The notes under the pieces were generated by a model. It was not told where the DNA came from, searched no databases, and saw nothing but the letters and a program-made list of their open reading frames with translations. The position numbers were made by a program, and so were the translations under genes. From contig NZ_FMVC01000007.1 in assembly GCF_900101855.1 (NCBI RefSeq), forward strand, positions 18,345 through 82,344: a DNA stretch of 64,000 nucleotides, in the 5' to 3' direction. Position 1 is the first letter of the stretch. Each line of letters opens with the position of its first letter. Below are positions 34,942 through 45,900 of the stretch, in pieces. Source of the stretch: Flavobacterium anhuiense (GTDB taxonomy: Bacteria; Bacteroidota; Bacteroidia; Flavobacteriales; Flavobacteriaceae).

Positions 34942-36924
34942 TTACTTTTCTGGGTTAATTATAATCGCAAAACCGCCTCCAGAAGCCATCTGCACTTTCA
35001 GCTTAGCGGCATTTGTAACTTTAATTATTTCGCGCTTATAATCTGTAGGATCTTTTTCGGCATTCAAACCGTCTTTAAAAACTTCTGCTGTAAAGCTTCC
35101 TTTTTCAAGGAAAGATAAATCGATTTCTATTTCTCTAGCCGACCAATTGGTTAATCCGCCTACAAACCATGTATTGCCTTTTTTTCTGGCAATGGCCGCA
35201 TATTGGCCCACTTTTCCATCCAGCGCAACAGTTTCATCAAAAGTGGTTGGAATTTGAGATATAAATGTGGTGCTTTCCTGCTCTTTCATATAAGCTGTTG
35301 GACTATCTGCCATCATTTGCAGCGGCGCTTCATAAAGAACATACATTCCCAACTGATGGCTTCTTGTGCCTTGGCTCATGGGCAGCGAATTGCTTGGACG
35401 AAAATCTGCTTTTGTAGCATTGCGCATTGCTCCCGGCGTATAATCCATAGGGCCGGCCAGCATTCTTATAAAAGGTATGCTTGCTTCATAATGCGGCATG
35501 TCATCATGTGGTGTCCATTTGGCATTTTCCAATCCTTTAACGCCTTCAAAATTCACAATATTAGGGTAGGTTCTTTGAATGCCCGTTGGCTTATACATTC
35601 CGTGATAGTCAATAAGAAGTTTGTAAGAAGCCGCTTTATTGGCAATATTATATAGAGAGTTAACCATTTTTTGATCGTCGCGGTCTATGAAATCTATTTT
35701 AAAGCCTTTCACTCCCATATTCGAATACTTCGCAAATGCATCGTCTAAAACCTGATTTATCGCATACCATGAAGCCCAAAGAATGATTCCAACATTTTTT
35801 TTCTTACCATATTCGATAAGCTCTTTAATGTCCATAGCTGGCGAAATCTTCAAGATATCGGTTTCTTCACTCCATCCCTCATCTATCACCACATATTCAA
35901 TATTGTTTTTAGAGGCAAAATCAATATAATATTTATAAGTCTGCGTATTGATTCCTGCCTTAAAATCTACTTTCGATATATTCCAATCATTCCACCAGTC
36001 CCAAGCAACTTTACCGGGCTTTATCCAGCTCATATCGGAAATTTGTGAAGGCGAAGAAAGTTTTTGAACCATATCATTATTCAAAAGCTCAGTGTCGTTT
36101 TCGCTTATTATGACTGCCCTCCAAGGAAAACTTCTGCTGCCATTTGTTTCTGCAATGTAGTTTTCTCTCTCAGAGACCATGTAGTTCATTTTATTATAGC
36201 CCCCTAAACGCTCTTTTTTTGGATAACGGGCAAATATTCCCTTCAGGCCATATTGCGCCTCATTATTGCGTGTTAAGAACATCCCAGGATAATCTTGGAG
36301 TTCAGCCTCAATAATAGCCGCTTTTTTTCCATTCCCTAAATCAACAAGAAGCGGAGAAATAGCCAATGAATCTTTGACGAATTTAGAAAGCGGAATTTCA
36401 TCATAAAGCGCTTCAAAAGCAGAAGTGTACATGTCTTTTTCTCTTAAATCGCGAACATAGGGCACAAAAGCTTTATGGTCTTGGCTGAAGTTAAAACTGG
36501 CTTCTTCAGATAGTATTGTAATTTTTTTATTCTTATTTGTAAAAAAACGATATGCAACACCATCATTATAGGCTCTTAATATCAGACCAAAATTCCCTTT
36601 AAAATTTACAATCAGCTGATTGTATTGGTCGACAACCGTTTTCTTTTTATAAACAGGCGTTTCAAAAATGGTGTTGGAAGCCGAATTTTTAGTGCTTGCA
36701 ATTTTGGCATTGTTTCCTAAAACCTCTCCGCTGCCCAAGGTTAGTGAAATAGCAGAAGGAGCAACGACTTCTGTATTGTTATGTTTTACAGACCATCGGA
36801 TTTTGGTGCCGTTTTCTAATTCCATCTCAATCTTTCCGTCGGGAGATTTGAGGTGAAGCACTTGCGCCGATCCGCTTGCTGTTAAAAATATAAAAATAAT
36901 TGCCTGTAATAAAATCCTGTTCAT
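34942..36924 (-). CDS. GH97 glycoside hydrolase, BT1871-like subtype
   Basis: 661 aa from the ATG ending at 36924; the frame runs to 36957, but MNRILLQAIIFIFLTASGSA is the natural signal peptide. Nucleophile-position D411 lies in FKIDFIDRDDQK. The likely acid/base Glu is in VNFEGVKGLE, preceded by YHGMYKPTGIQRTYPN, a signature that differs from the other two GH97s of the locus. This is the retaining subtype in which alpha-galactosidases and beta-L-arabinopyranosidases are known. Xyloglucan has no common alpha-galactose, so its target side chain is uncertain. A 537-bp gap with a repeat element precedes it, so it probably starts its own transcript. Confidence 0.9.
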   Translation of the reverse strand: MNRILLQAIIFIFLTASGSAQVLHLKSPDGKIEMELENGTKIRWSVKHNNTEVVAPSAISLTLGSGEVLGNNAKIASTKNSASNTIFETPVYKKKTVVDQYNQLIVNFKGNFGLILRAYNDGVAYRFFTNKNKKITILSEEASFNFSQDHKAFVPYVRDLREKDMYTSAFEALYDEIPLSKFVKDSLAISPLLVDLGNGKKAAIIEAELQDYPGMFLTRNNEAQYGLKGIFARYPKKERLGGYNKMNYMVSERENYIAETNGSRSFPWRAVIISENDTELLNNDMVQKLSSPSQISDMSWIKPGKVAWDWWNDWNISKVDFKAGINTQTYKYYIDFASKNNIEYVVIDEGWSEETDILKISPAMDIKELIEYGKKKNVGIILWASWYAINQVLDDAFAKYSNMGVKGFKIDFIDRDDQKMVNSLYNIANKAASYKLLIDYHGMYKPTGIQRTYPNIVNFEGVKGLENAKWTPHDDMPHYEASIPFIRMLAGPMDYTPGAMRNATKADFRPSNSLPMSQGTRSHQLGMYVLYEAPLQMMADSPTAYMKEQESTTFISQIPTTFDETVALDGKVGQYAAIARKKGNTWFVGGLTNWSAREIEIDLSFLEKGSFTAEVFKDGLNAEKDPTDYKREIIKVTNAAKLKVQMASGGGFAIIINPEK

Positions 36925-37294
36925 TTGATGTGTGGTTATTCTAGTTAGTAAATACATGTTTTGGTACGCTTTGAAAAAACTAAAAAAACGTTCGGCTAAG
37001 CGTTATCTCTTTTGGAAAACTATTTTTGACATCTCGCTGCACTAATTCATATTGGCAATTTGAATTATAGCTTCGAAGTTTTTTCAACGGGCAAATTTGA
37101 CAAGAAAAAATAGCTAACTACGGTACGCTTTGTATTAAAAAAGGGCAATAATTGTTGTAATCATCAATATTTTAGACCATATAAAGATGAATTGATTGGA
37201 TTTCCAAAAAGATCTGCTTCCGCAAATAGACAGTGGCTGAGAAATTAAATATAGGTTCTTGCCCATTGGGTGTAATTGTTCCAAATTTAATTTT
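36925..37294. other. Intergenic region upstream of GH97
   Basis: A+T-rich, with no gene. The string GGTACGCTTTG occurs twice (about 36963 and 37122). A short open plus stretch ending near 37240 has no start codon or motif. It probably carries the promoter of the GH97-GH3-GH43-GH2-CE1 unit. The palindromic repeat element begins at its far end. Confidence 0.35.
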
Positions 37295-37430
37295 AACACA
37301 TAGAAACATAGATTCAGAAAAGCTTAAAAAAAACGTTTCACTAGTTTAAATGCACATAGTAGCTATGTGAAAGAAATAAATTTCTCTTTTGGAGACTTTA
37401 AAAAACATAAAATCTATGTTCCTATGTGTT
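37295..37430. repeat. Palindromic intergenic repeat element, copy 1
   Basis: The ends are 20-bp inverted repeats with one mismatch: AACACATAGAAACATAGATT (37295-37314) against the reverse of 37411-37430. In the middle is another palindrome, CACATAG-TAG-CTATGTG (37353-37369). An outer pair, CCCATTGG (37262) and CCAACGGG (37444), may extend it. It is non-coding and shares its three-part design with the copy at 40346. Confidence 0.85.
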
Positions 37431-37461
37431 TAAAATTTTTATACCAACGGGTTAGGTTCTT

Positions 37462-38394
37462 TTAATTGATCAAGCCTTTTGCTTTAAGCCATCTGCCGCA
37501 TGCCAGACTCCAATCTGACTCTGTGCCGCCAGATTTGCCAAGTCCGTAGCCATGCCCTCCTTTTTCATAGATATGGAGTTCGCAAGGAATTTTATTTTTC
37601 TTTAGCGCTAAAGCATATTCTATACTGTTTTCTACCGGTACAGCATCATCATTCATTGAATGCACTAAAAATGCTGTCGGAGTTTCACTATTGACTTGCA
37701 ATTCGTTTGAAAAATTATTAACCTGCTCCGCTGATGGTTTTTCACCCAAAAGATTAATTCTCGATCCCATATGTGTGATACCTTCACGCATTGATATTAC
37801 AGGATATATCAGCAATGAAAAATCTGGACGCGCACTAGTCGCATCTGCATCATCATATACTTTTGCATTAAAATGCGTAGAAAGAGTAGAAGCCAAATGC
37901 CCACCGGCTGAAAAACCCATAATGCCAATTTTTTTTGGATCTATTCCCCATTCTTTGGCCCTGCTTCTAACCAAACGGATAGCACGCTGTCCGTCTTGCA
38001 TAGGACCAACCGATTTATCAGTCATTATTGCAGCATCTGGCAATCTGTATTTTAGTACAAAAGCCGTAATGCCAAGACTATTGAGCCATTGCGCAACCTG
38101 TTTTCCCTCATGTCCGATAGCCATTCCAGAATAACCTCCGCCAGGGCAGATAACAACGGCTGTCCCTGTTGCTTTTTCTGCAGGACCAGGATACACATCT
38201 AATCTCGGATTCGTAACACGCTGCATCCAGCTATCGTCTGAATTGGTTTCTTTATAATCGGCATTAGCGATTGCGCCTGGCGCTTTCTTATCCCAAAGAT
38301 TAATGGTTTTACTTTGTCCAAATGTTTTACCTGCTGCCATAAGCATAATAAGCAATGCGATTCTAATTCCTTTTGTTTTCAAAATGCTTTTCAT
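37462..38394 (-). CDS. Secreted alpha/beta-hydrolase (acyl/acetyl esterase)
   Basis: 310 aa from the ATG ending at 38394; the frame extends to 38454, but the signal peptide starts at MKSILKTKGIRIALL. It is an esterase/lipase-type fold with oxyanion motif ICPGGGYSG (82-90), nucleophile S162 in MGFSAGGHLAS, an acid residue in the MNDDAVPVENS stretch and His in KGGHGYG. Similar proteins in plant-polysaccharide PULs are acetylxylan or feruloyl esterases. Here it probably deacylates xyloglucan or attached material. It follows GH97 (38415) by 20 bp and is followed by a repeat element, so a transcript end may lie there. Confidence 0.85.
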   Translation of the reverse strand: MKSILKTKGIRIALLIMLMAAGKTFGQSKTINLWDKKAPGAIANADYKETNSDDSWMQRVTNPRLDVYPGPAEKATGTAVVICPGGGYSGMAIGHEGKQVAQWLNSLGITAFVLKYRLPDAAIMTDKSVGPMQDGQRAIRLVRSRAKEWGIDPKKIGIMGFSAGGHLASTLSTHFNAKVYDDADATSARPDFSLLIYPVISMREGITHMGSRINLLGEKPSAEQVNNFSNELQVNSETPTAFLVHSMNDDAVPVENSIEYALALKKNKIPCELHIYEKGGHGYGLGKSGGTESDWSLACGRWLKAKGLIN

Positions 38395-38414
38395 TTTAAT
38401 TGTCAATATTCTAA

Positions 38415-40307
38415 CTATTTTATTACCCCTGTAAATCCTCCTCTTGGCAGGCACTCAATTTTTAATACGGTGCCTTTTTTTACCTTTATTATCTCAGAAG
38501 AAAAAGATTTATCGTCTTTACCGTCTTTTATAAGTTCAAAACTATAAGTTCCTTTCCCAAGGAAATCAAATGTTACAGTTAAAGTCTGAGCCTGATCTTT
38601 ACCATTTAAGCCTCCAATATACCATTTATCTGCCTTTTTACGGGCGATAATAACTTTTTCTCCGGGATAGCCGTCAATTAATTGAGTATCGTCCCAACTC
38701 ACCGGCACTTTTTTCAGAAACTCTTTGGCTGGTTCAGGCAACGATCTGTAAGCTGATGGCCTATCGGCAAAATGCTGCAGACCAGACTCAAAAACGACTG
38801 CCAAAGCCAGTTCATGACCATAAGAAGTTATATGCGGATGCTGAGAATTGGAAAAAGTAACGGGAGTGTAATCCATCGAGCCTACTACATTTCGAGTAAA
38901 AGGGAGCGTGGTATTGTGTACAGCCGCTTTATCTGTAAGTTCAGCCGTATTGTTGTACCATTCTGCTCCATAAACTGCCTCGGTGGACATCAGATTCGGA
39001 TAGGTTCTTGCCCAGCCTCGAGGAACAGTGGCTCCATGAAAATTTACCATCAGATGATATTTAGCGGCATCCTCTAAAATAGCGATATAATACTGCATCA
39101 TTTCTTGCTGATCGCCTGCAAAAAAGTCGACTTTAATGCCATACACTCCAATCTTATTTAGCCACGAAAATTCTTTAGCTCTTTTTTCAGCTGTTTGCAA
39201 ACGATCGTTTGGTGTAGGTTCCATCCAGCTTGTACCAGAATTGTACCATATCATAGGTTTTATAGATTTGCTTTTGGCATAGTTTACCGCATCGATAATA
39301 CTGCCTCCATTTGCCATTACATCCCATTCCCAGTCAATAAGCACGTATGGCCAGTTCATTTCAACAGCCAAATCGATATAATCCTTCACAATCTGATAAT
39401 CCTTAGATCCTCGGTTGTTGGCCCAGTAGATCCAAGAAACGGCACCAGGCTTAATCCATTGGATATCTTTCACGCGGCTAGGCACACTTACATCTGTAAT
39501 AAGAGTAGAAGCCACGATATCAGAAAGTTTTCCAATTACTACGGTATGCCATTGGGAATGCCATGGCTGTTCTGATTGCGCAGCAGAAGGATATGTGATT
39601 TGATATTCATCAGCATTTGAAGTGTTCGTTAATCTGGCAGCGCAGTTCTCCTTGCTGATATCAGCTTCAGAAATCAGTGCCCAAACTGGTTGGTCTTGAA
39701 GTTTATACAATACTGGAAATCCATATTGCTGTGCCTTATCTGTTGCTGATTCGCCTGTGCTATAAGGAAAAAATCTTTCGTAAGACGGATCGTATGGCTG
39801 CATCCATCGGTCCGCTTTTTTCGGCAGGCTGTATGTCGTAGCTTCTCCAGTAATGCTAAGTTTAGAATCGGAAGCATCAGGAAATACATAACGAAAGGCT
39901 ACTCCGTTGTTATAAACCCTGAATATGATATCTAAAGTCTGATTGTCTGTGTTTTTAAAATGAAATGTTTTTTCGATCGCTGTATTTTCGCAATGCTTGC
40001 GCTTGCCACAAATCATCTCGTAGGTATCTTTCACCGAAACAGATTCAGATTGCCCAACAAACAATAGATTCCCCACAAACTGCTGATCCTCTCGTGTGAT
40101 GCCTAATTTTGATTCCCGCACTACTTCAGAAAGGGTCATTTCGCTTTGGTATAAAACTTTATAAGAAACACCATCAGGCTTGTTTTTATCTGGCAGGTTT
40201 AAAATAACCTGCATGCGTCCATCAGGAGAATTGATCTTTTGGGCGTCTATACAGAATGAACATAAAAAAAGGATTAAAAAAAGGCTTTGCCTTGCTGCTG
40301 ATATCAT
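38415..40307 (-). CDS. GH97 glycoside hydrolase, retaining-type
   Basis: 630 aa with a hydrophobic leader ending FCIDAQ. D394 in IKVDFFAGDQQ is at the retaining-nucleophile position, with a likely acid/base Glu in MSTEAVYGAE. It shares the FHGATVPRGWARTYPN signature with the GH97 at 14539, so the two are a paralogous subtype distinct from the one at 34942. Its role is inferred as alpha-galactosidase or beta-L-arabinopyranosidase in the periplasm. It is paired with the esterase 20 bp downstream; a repeat element separates it from the GH2 upstream. Confidence 0.9.
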   Translation of the reverse strand: MISAARQSLFLILFLCSFCIDAQKINSPDGRMQVILNLPDKNKPDGVSYKVLYQSEMTLSEVVRESKLGITREDQQFVGNLLFVGQSESVSVKDTYEMICGKRKHCENTAIEKTFHFKNTDNQTLDIIFRVYNNGVAFRYVFPDASDSKLSITGEATTYSLPKKADRWMQPYDPSYERFFPYSTGESATDKAQQYGFPVLYKLQDQPVWALISEADISKENCAARLTNTSNADEYQITYPSAAQSEQPWHSQWHTVVIGKLSDIVASTLITDVSVPSRVKDIQWIKPGAVSWIYWANNRGSKDYQIVKDYIDLAVEMNWPYVLIDWEWDVMANGGSIIDAVNYAKSKSIKPMIWYNSGTSWMEPTPNDRLQTAEKRAKEFSWLNKIGVYGIKVDFFAGDQQEMMQYYIAILEDAAKYHLMVNFHGATVPRGWARTYPNLMSTEAVYGAEWYNNTAELTDKAAVHNTTLPFTRNVVGSMDYTPVTFSNSQHPHITSYGHELALAVVFESGLQHFADRPSAYRSLPEPAKEFLKKVPVSWDDTQLIDGYPGEKVIIARKKADKWYIGGLNGKDQAQTLTVTFDFLGKGTYSFELIKDGKDDKSFSSEIIKVKKGTVLKIECLPRGGFTGVIK

Positions 40308-40345
40308 ATTCTTTTAATTATTGAAATGGAACAAAACTTAATTTA

Positions 40346-40480
40346 AACACATAGAAACATAGATTTTTATTGCTTCTGTTTAAGATTATAGAAAAAGCAA
40401 GCTTTAACACATAGTTCTATGTGTATTATTCTAAGTGAAACACCTTTATAGATCTCCTAAAAGCTATGCTTCTATGTGTT
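40346..40480. repeat. Palindromic intergenic repeat element, copy 2
   Basis: Same design as the copy at 37295. The left end AACACATAGAAACATAGATT (40346-40365) is identical to that copy. The right end reads AGCTATGCTTCTATGTGTT (40462-40480). The central perfect palindrome is ACACATAG-TT-CTATGTGT (40407-40424). A CTAAGTGAAAC string lies on the right half, whereas copy 1 has the reverse complement on its left half, so the copies may be in opposite orientation. It fills the 195-bp gap between GH2 and GH97. Confidence 0.85.
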
Positions 40481-40502
40481 AAAAAAGTTTCGTCCAACGG
40501 GT

Positions 40503-42935
40503 TTAATTTGATGTAATAGTAATAGTCTGCGGTTGTAATCCATCTCCAGAAACCGTTACTTTGATTTCTCCTTTCTCGTGCGTGCTTCTAACAATTGCCA
40601 GAGCCCTTCCGTGCCAAGCTTTTCGAGTAGGAGATTGATACGGTTCAAAATCCTTTAGATTGGCATTATCGACTGCTTGGATAGTTCCAGGCCCTTGAAT
40701 TTTAAAAGTAAGGCGTCTATCTGCATTAGGATTCAAAACTCCTTCCCGATCCCTTAGTTCAACTGCAATATAGGACAGATCTTGTCCGTCGGCTTTGATC
40801 TCTTTTCGGTCGGCTGCCAACTTAATCTGCACTGCCTCGCCTGCTGTTTTCAGCGTAACGGATTCCTCTTCTTTTTCATTTGCTACACCAACCGCTCTTA
40901 AGGTGCCTGATGCATAAGGCACGGTAAAAACAGCTTTAAATTCTTGCTGCTCGCCCGTCTGCTTCTCTCCTAAAAGCTGGCCATTAAGATACAGTCTAAC
41001 CTTTGGATATTTGGAATACACTTCGACCTCAACATTTTTCCCAGTATATTCAGGCCATGTCCAACTTTCCCATGTAGGATATACCGACCACCAGGTCTGC
41101 TTGATTTCCAGAGGTTCAGGTGCCGGCTCACTAACTGCCATATAGAGTTTTTCTTTTTCATTATAAAGCATACTTCTGTAGTGTGCTATAGGTTTTCTCC
41201 ATCCAATCAAATCTATATCTCCGCAGTAAGCGCCATGCCATGGAAAAAAATCATTTTCCCAATGTTCTCCAGGCACTTCTCCAGAATAATAGCTGCGTCC
41301 TATTCCAGATTCTCCCAGATAATCCATGGCTGTCCATACAAAGTCTCCAATGATGTACTTGTTTTTCTGCACTAATTCCCAGTTTTTAAAAGCATCTTTA
41401 GGATACGATTCTGTTTGGACTATAATTCTAGAGGGCACTCTTATATGGTCTTGCGGCGCTTTGTCTAAGCTGTAGTTATATCCCGCAACATCGTGCTGAG
41501 CCATCAAAGGATCAAATATGTCCCAATTTTTACCGCCATTAACAATAGCCGATGTTATCGGACGGCTTGTATCGATTTTCTTTATTTCTTCAGAAAGCAT
41601 TTTGGCCGTATTCACTGCATCAGGATCTTCCCTTTCTGGTATTTCATTTCCAATGCTCCACATAAAAATACTCGGATGATTGCGGTCGCGGAGCACCATG
41701 GCCTGCAAATCGCGTTTCCACCAGGCATTGAAATAGTTTGAATAGTCATATTTATTTTTCCCAATCTTCCAGCAGTCAAAAGATTCGTCCATAACCAGCA
41801 GACCTAATCTGTCGCAAGCGTCTAAAAAGGCTTCTGAAGGTGGATTATGCGATGTTCTTACAGCATTGAATCCGCTGGCTTTTAAAAGCTCCACTTTGCG
41901 CTGTTCTGCACGGTCAAAAGCAGCGGCACCCAGAGAACCGTTGTCGTGATGCACGCACCCTCCGTTGAGCTTAATTGTTTTTCCGTTGAGCTGAAATCCA
42001 TTCTCAACTGTAAATTTAAGAGAGCGGATTCCAAAATCGACAATACTCTCATCAAGGATTTTCTTCTGTTTTGAAACCTTTATTAAAGCTTTATATAAAA
42101 AAGGCTGCTGCGGGCTCCAAAGTGCCGGATTGCTAACTTTTATAAGCTGAGTCACGACTTTTTCGCTCTTTGGAGAAAGCGCCACTTTTGTTTCCTGACG
42201 CCCCGCGGTATTGGAATTCGGATTTTGGATTAATGCTGTAACGGTAATTTCCTGTAACGATTCGGTTTCATTGATCAGTTTTGTTTCCACACGAACCGTT
42301 GCTTTTTTGGCAGAAATCTCGAAAGTACTGATTCCTGTTCCCCATTGCGCTATATGGACTGGATTGGTCTGAATTAGCCAGACATGTCTGTAGATTCCCG
42401 ATCCGCTATACCAGCGGCTATTCATCTGCTTAGAATTGTCTACACGCACCGCAATCACATTCTGTCCTCCATATTTGAGATACTGAGAAAGATCGTAGCT
42501 AAAAGAGGAATATCCGTACGGATAAACCCCAAGCGACTTGCCATTAATAAACACTTCGGAATTCATATAAACCCCTTCAAAATAAATCGCTGTTTTTTGG
42601 GTCTTCCAATTCTCTGGCACTGTAAAAGTCTTTCGGTACCAAGCGACTCCTGCGGGAAAATATCCTCCTCCTGCTCCAGTAGGATTCTTTGGATGAACTT
42701 TACCTTCAATGCTCCAATCATGAGGCAGATCAAGCTTTCGCCAATCTTTATCATTGAAATTATCGGATGACGCTTTAGTTTCCTCTCCTAAAAAAAATCT
42801 CCAATCATCGTCAAAAAGCTGTTTTCTCTTTACGTTTTCCTGTGCATGCAGAGATAAAAAATTTAGAAGCAGCAGGCATAAAAACAGCATGCTTTTCTTT
42901 AAATAGTGTATGTGATGCAGAATTGAATTATTCAT
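40503..42935 (-). CDS. GH2 beta-galactosidase with C-terminal DUF4982/Ig-like domains
   Basis: 810 aa, signal peptide (LNFLSLHAQ). Sugar-binding, Ig-like and TIM-barrel domains, with acid/base E431 in MWSIGNEIPE and nucleophile E509 in VQTESYP. A DUF4982-like domain and an invasin/Ig-like domain (ADGQDLSYIAVELRDREG) close the protein. Length and layout match the BoGH2A-type beta-galactosidases of xyloglucan loci, which remove beta-1,2-galactose. It sits 47 bp behind the LacZ-type GH2 on the minus strand. Confidence 0.92.
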   Translation of the reverse strand: MNNSILHHIHYLKKSMLFLCLLLLNFLSLHAQENVKRKQLFDDDWRFFLGEETKASSDNFNDKDWRKLDLPHDWSIEGKVHPKNPTGAGGGYFPAGVAWYRKTFTVPENWKTQKTAIYFEGVYMNSEVFINGKSLGVYPYGYSSFSYDLSQYLKYGGQNVIAVRVDNSKQMNSRWYSGSGIYRHVWLIQTNPVHIAQWGTGISTFEISAKKATVRVETKLINETESLQEITVTALIQNPNSNTAGRQETKVALSPKSEKVVTQLIKVSNPALWSPQQPFLYKALIKVSKQKKILDESIVDFGIRSLKFTVENGFQLNGKTIKLNGGCVHHDNGSLGAAAFDRAEQRKVELLKASGFNAVRTSHNPPSEAFLDACDRLGLLVMDESFDCWKIGKNKYDYSNYFNAWWKRDLQAMVLRDRNHPSIFMWSIGNEIPEREDPDAVNTAKMLSEEIKKIDTSRPITSAIVNGGKNWDIFDPLMAQHDVAGYNYSLDKAPQDHIRVPSRIIVQTESYPKDAFKNWELVQKNKYIIGDFVWTAMDYLGESGIGRSYYSGEVPGEHWENDFFPWHGAYCGDIDLIGWRKPIAHYRSMLYNEKEKLYMAVSEPAPEPLEIKQTWWSVYPTWESWTWPEYTGKNVEVEVYSKYPKVRLYLNGQLLGEKQTGEQQEFKAVFTVPYASGTLRAVGVANEKEEESVTLKTAGEAVQIKLAADRKEIKADGQDLSYIAVELRDREGVLNPNADRRLTFKIQGPGTIQAVDNANLKDFEPYQSPTRKAWHGRALAIVRSTHEKGEIKVTVSGDGLQPQTITITSN

Positions 42936-42982
42936 TTTTGTTATTTGATTTTATGCTGTTCTAAAATAATGCAGCTAAGACG

Positions 42983-45900
42983 CTACTGCTTTTGGATATA
43001 TTCTAAAGTAAATCCAAACTCATACGGTCTGCTGCCAGAATTGGTATATTTTTCCATTGTTTTTGCCCCCCAGGAATCATTGCCTCCAACACCATGTATA
43101 TTTAGATCAATATTTAGGTTTATAAAATCGCGTCTGGCCAGCTGATAGTCATGTCTGGCATTTTCCAAATCTTCTTCTGCATAAGGCCAAGCGCGGAAAT
43201 TCAGCGGCTGCAATCCCGTTACTTTAATACTGTTTCCGTTTGGAGATTCAAGAGAAAACCAGCGCACATCACTGCGGTTTGCATTATCTTGCGGAGCTGG
43301 ATACGGAACAATAAAATGTTTCAGATCTTTGTGATATGCTCCTAAAAAAGAAGCTGTTTTTCGGTCTGGATAATTCTCATAAGGGCCTCGGCCATACCAA
43401 TCTACAGCATTATAATTTTTGGGAATGCGCAGTCTCATTCCAAATTTAGGAATTTGTCCGATAGTATCGTTTAATGGCCTATAAAAAGCTTTTGTGCCTA
43501 ATTTTCCATCTCCGTTGAGCTGATATTCCAGCATATAATTGGCTCCAATACGGGGAAAATCGACATCAAACTTTACTGTCGCTAAGGTATCTTGTCTGGT
43601 TACAGAAACCTTTTTAACCACTCTGTCGGCTGCCGCGTTTTTCCATTTTGAGAACTCTTTTGCATAACCGCTCTGCTTCTGGTTATCGTTTGGCGTTTTC
43701 CAGAAATAAGGTTCCAAAGGCCCCACTAACAGCTCCTGATCTTTAATCTTCCAGCTTGTCAAATCACCATTGGTTTTATCGAAAACAAAATTCATAGCAT
43801 CCGTTTTAAGTTCAATAGCAGCAGGTGTTTCCATTACTTTAACAGTCTTTGCTCCAGAAACGTTGTTTTTCCACTGGTAAGGTTTAATGACAAACTGCTC
43901 GCGGGCGATGCAATAGCCTGTTTCTGCCCAAAGTGCGGCGTCTTTTAGCCTTACATAAATATTGAGGCAGATTTCAGAACAGGTTTTCTGTTCGTTCTGA
44001 AGATGTGGAAGATCAATAAGAGCAGAAGCGCCTGGCAAAACAGAACCTACGTTCAGAATACCTCTTTGCAAAGATTTTCCTTCGCAGACATATTCATATT
44101 CGATATCGAAATTTTGAAGCGGCAGAAAATCAAAACGATTGGTGGCTTTAATGCTTGTTTTCTTTTCATCCTGCATCTGGAAAACGAGAGGCTGATAGAC
44201 TTTCTGCACCTCATAATAATGCGGATACGGTTTTCGATCAGAAGAAACCAGTCCTCTCATGACAAAATTGCCATCGTTGGGCTTGTCTCCAAAATCTCCG
44301 CCATACGCCCAAAATTCACTGTCTTTTAATGTATAATCGTCAGGATGCTGGGTAAGCTTAAACGGAGAACCATCTTTAGCTTTTGGCAGTCCGTGCTCGT
44401 CCCATTCCCAGATTGCAGCTCCGCATAGGCTTGGATCTGCATAAATTACATCCCAGTATTCCTGCAGATTGCCTCCAGAATTTCCCATAACATGCGCATA
44501 CTCGCGCATAATTACGGGTTTGTCTGTGATCCTCTCGCCCAATTTCTTAAAATCCTCGGGATGCAGATAGCTGTCATCATAAAGATCTGATATTTCTCTG
44601 TGGGTATCCGAGAAAACCAGACGCGTCTTATCAAGTTTGCGAATGGTATCTGCCATTGCCTTCATATTTTCTCCTTTCCCGCCTTCATTCCCCAATGACC
44701 AGAAGATAACGCACGCATGATTTTTGTCTCTTTCAACAAGCGATACTGCACGTTCTATATGAGAAGTTTTCCATAGAGGATCTTCACCCAGCTCTTTATT
44801 CCCGAGACCGAAAGCATGGGACTCCTGATTCGCCTCGTCCATTACATAAAAACCGTATTTATCGCAAAGCTCATAAAACAGCGGATCATCGGGATAATGG
44901 CTTGTGCGTATCATATTGATATTGGCCTGCTTCATGAGCTCCATGTCTTTCACCATGAGCTGGCGGCTGATATATTTTCCGGTACGCGGATGCATTTCAT
45001 GACGGTTAATGCCTTTCAATTTCACTGCTTTTCCATTGATGTAAAATACGTCCCCGCGCACTTCAATGCTGCGAACGCCAAAATAGCATTCGGCTCTGTC
45101 TACAATCTCATTTTTTTTATTTTTAAGCTCTAGCACAAGCTTGTACAAATCGGGAGTTTCTGCTGACCACAGTTTCGGATTCTCTAGTATGCCGCTAATC
45201 GCAAAGGTTCTTTTATCTGATGATGAAACAAATGCTTTTGCCTGAAACTGTTTTTCTATATAATCTCCTGATTTTGAATACCCGCTTATGGCTGCTTCAA
45301 CTTTCAAACCTGAAACATGCTCCTTATGCCTATTATCCAAACGGACATCGATGGCAACTTCTGCCTTTGAAAAGCTTTTATCCGGAACTGCTTTTACAAA
45401 ATAATCTCCTATAAAAATTTTAGGTCTTGCAATCAGATCCACATCTCGAAATATCCCGCCCAATCGCCAGATATCCTGATCTTCCATATAACTGCCGTCG
45501 CAGTATTTGTAAACCTCTACGGCCAGTTTATTTTCCCCTTTCTCTATATAGGGAGTAATATCGAACTCGGCAGGCGACATAGAGTTTTCGCTAAAACCAA
45601 CTTTATGTCCGTTTACCCACAGATACATTGCCGACTGGACTCCACCAAAATTAATAAACACCTGTTTATTAAACCAATTATCTGGAACAACGAAACTTGT
45701 TGTATAACTCCCTACCGGATTCCTTTCTTTATAAGCTGTAAAATCTTTATCGGGCTCAGCGCTTACTCTTGGAATATCTTTTTTGAAGGGATAGGCGACA
45801 TTAGTATAAATTGGCGTTCCAAATCCCTGCAATTCCCAACTCCCAGGCACCAGAATAGCATTCCATTTATCTGTAGAAAAATCTTTGGCATAAAATCCAA

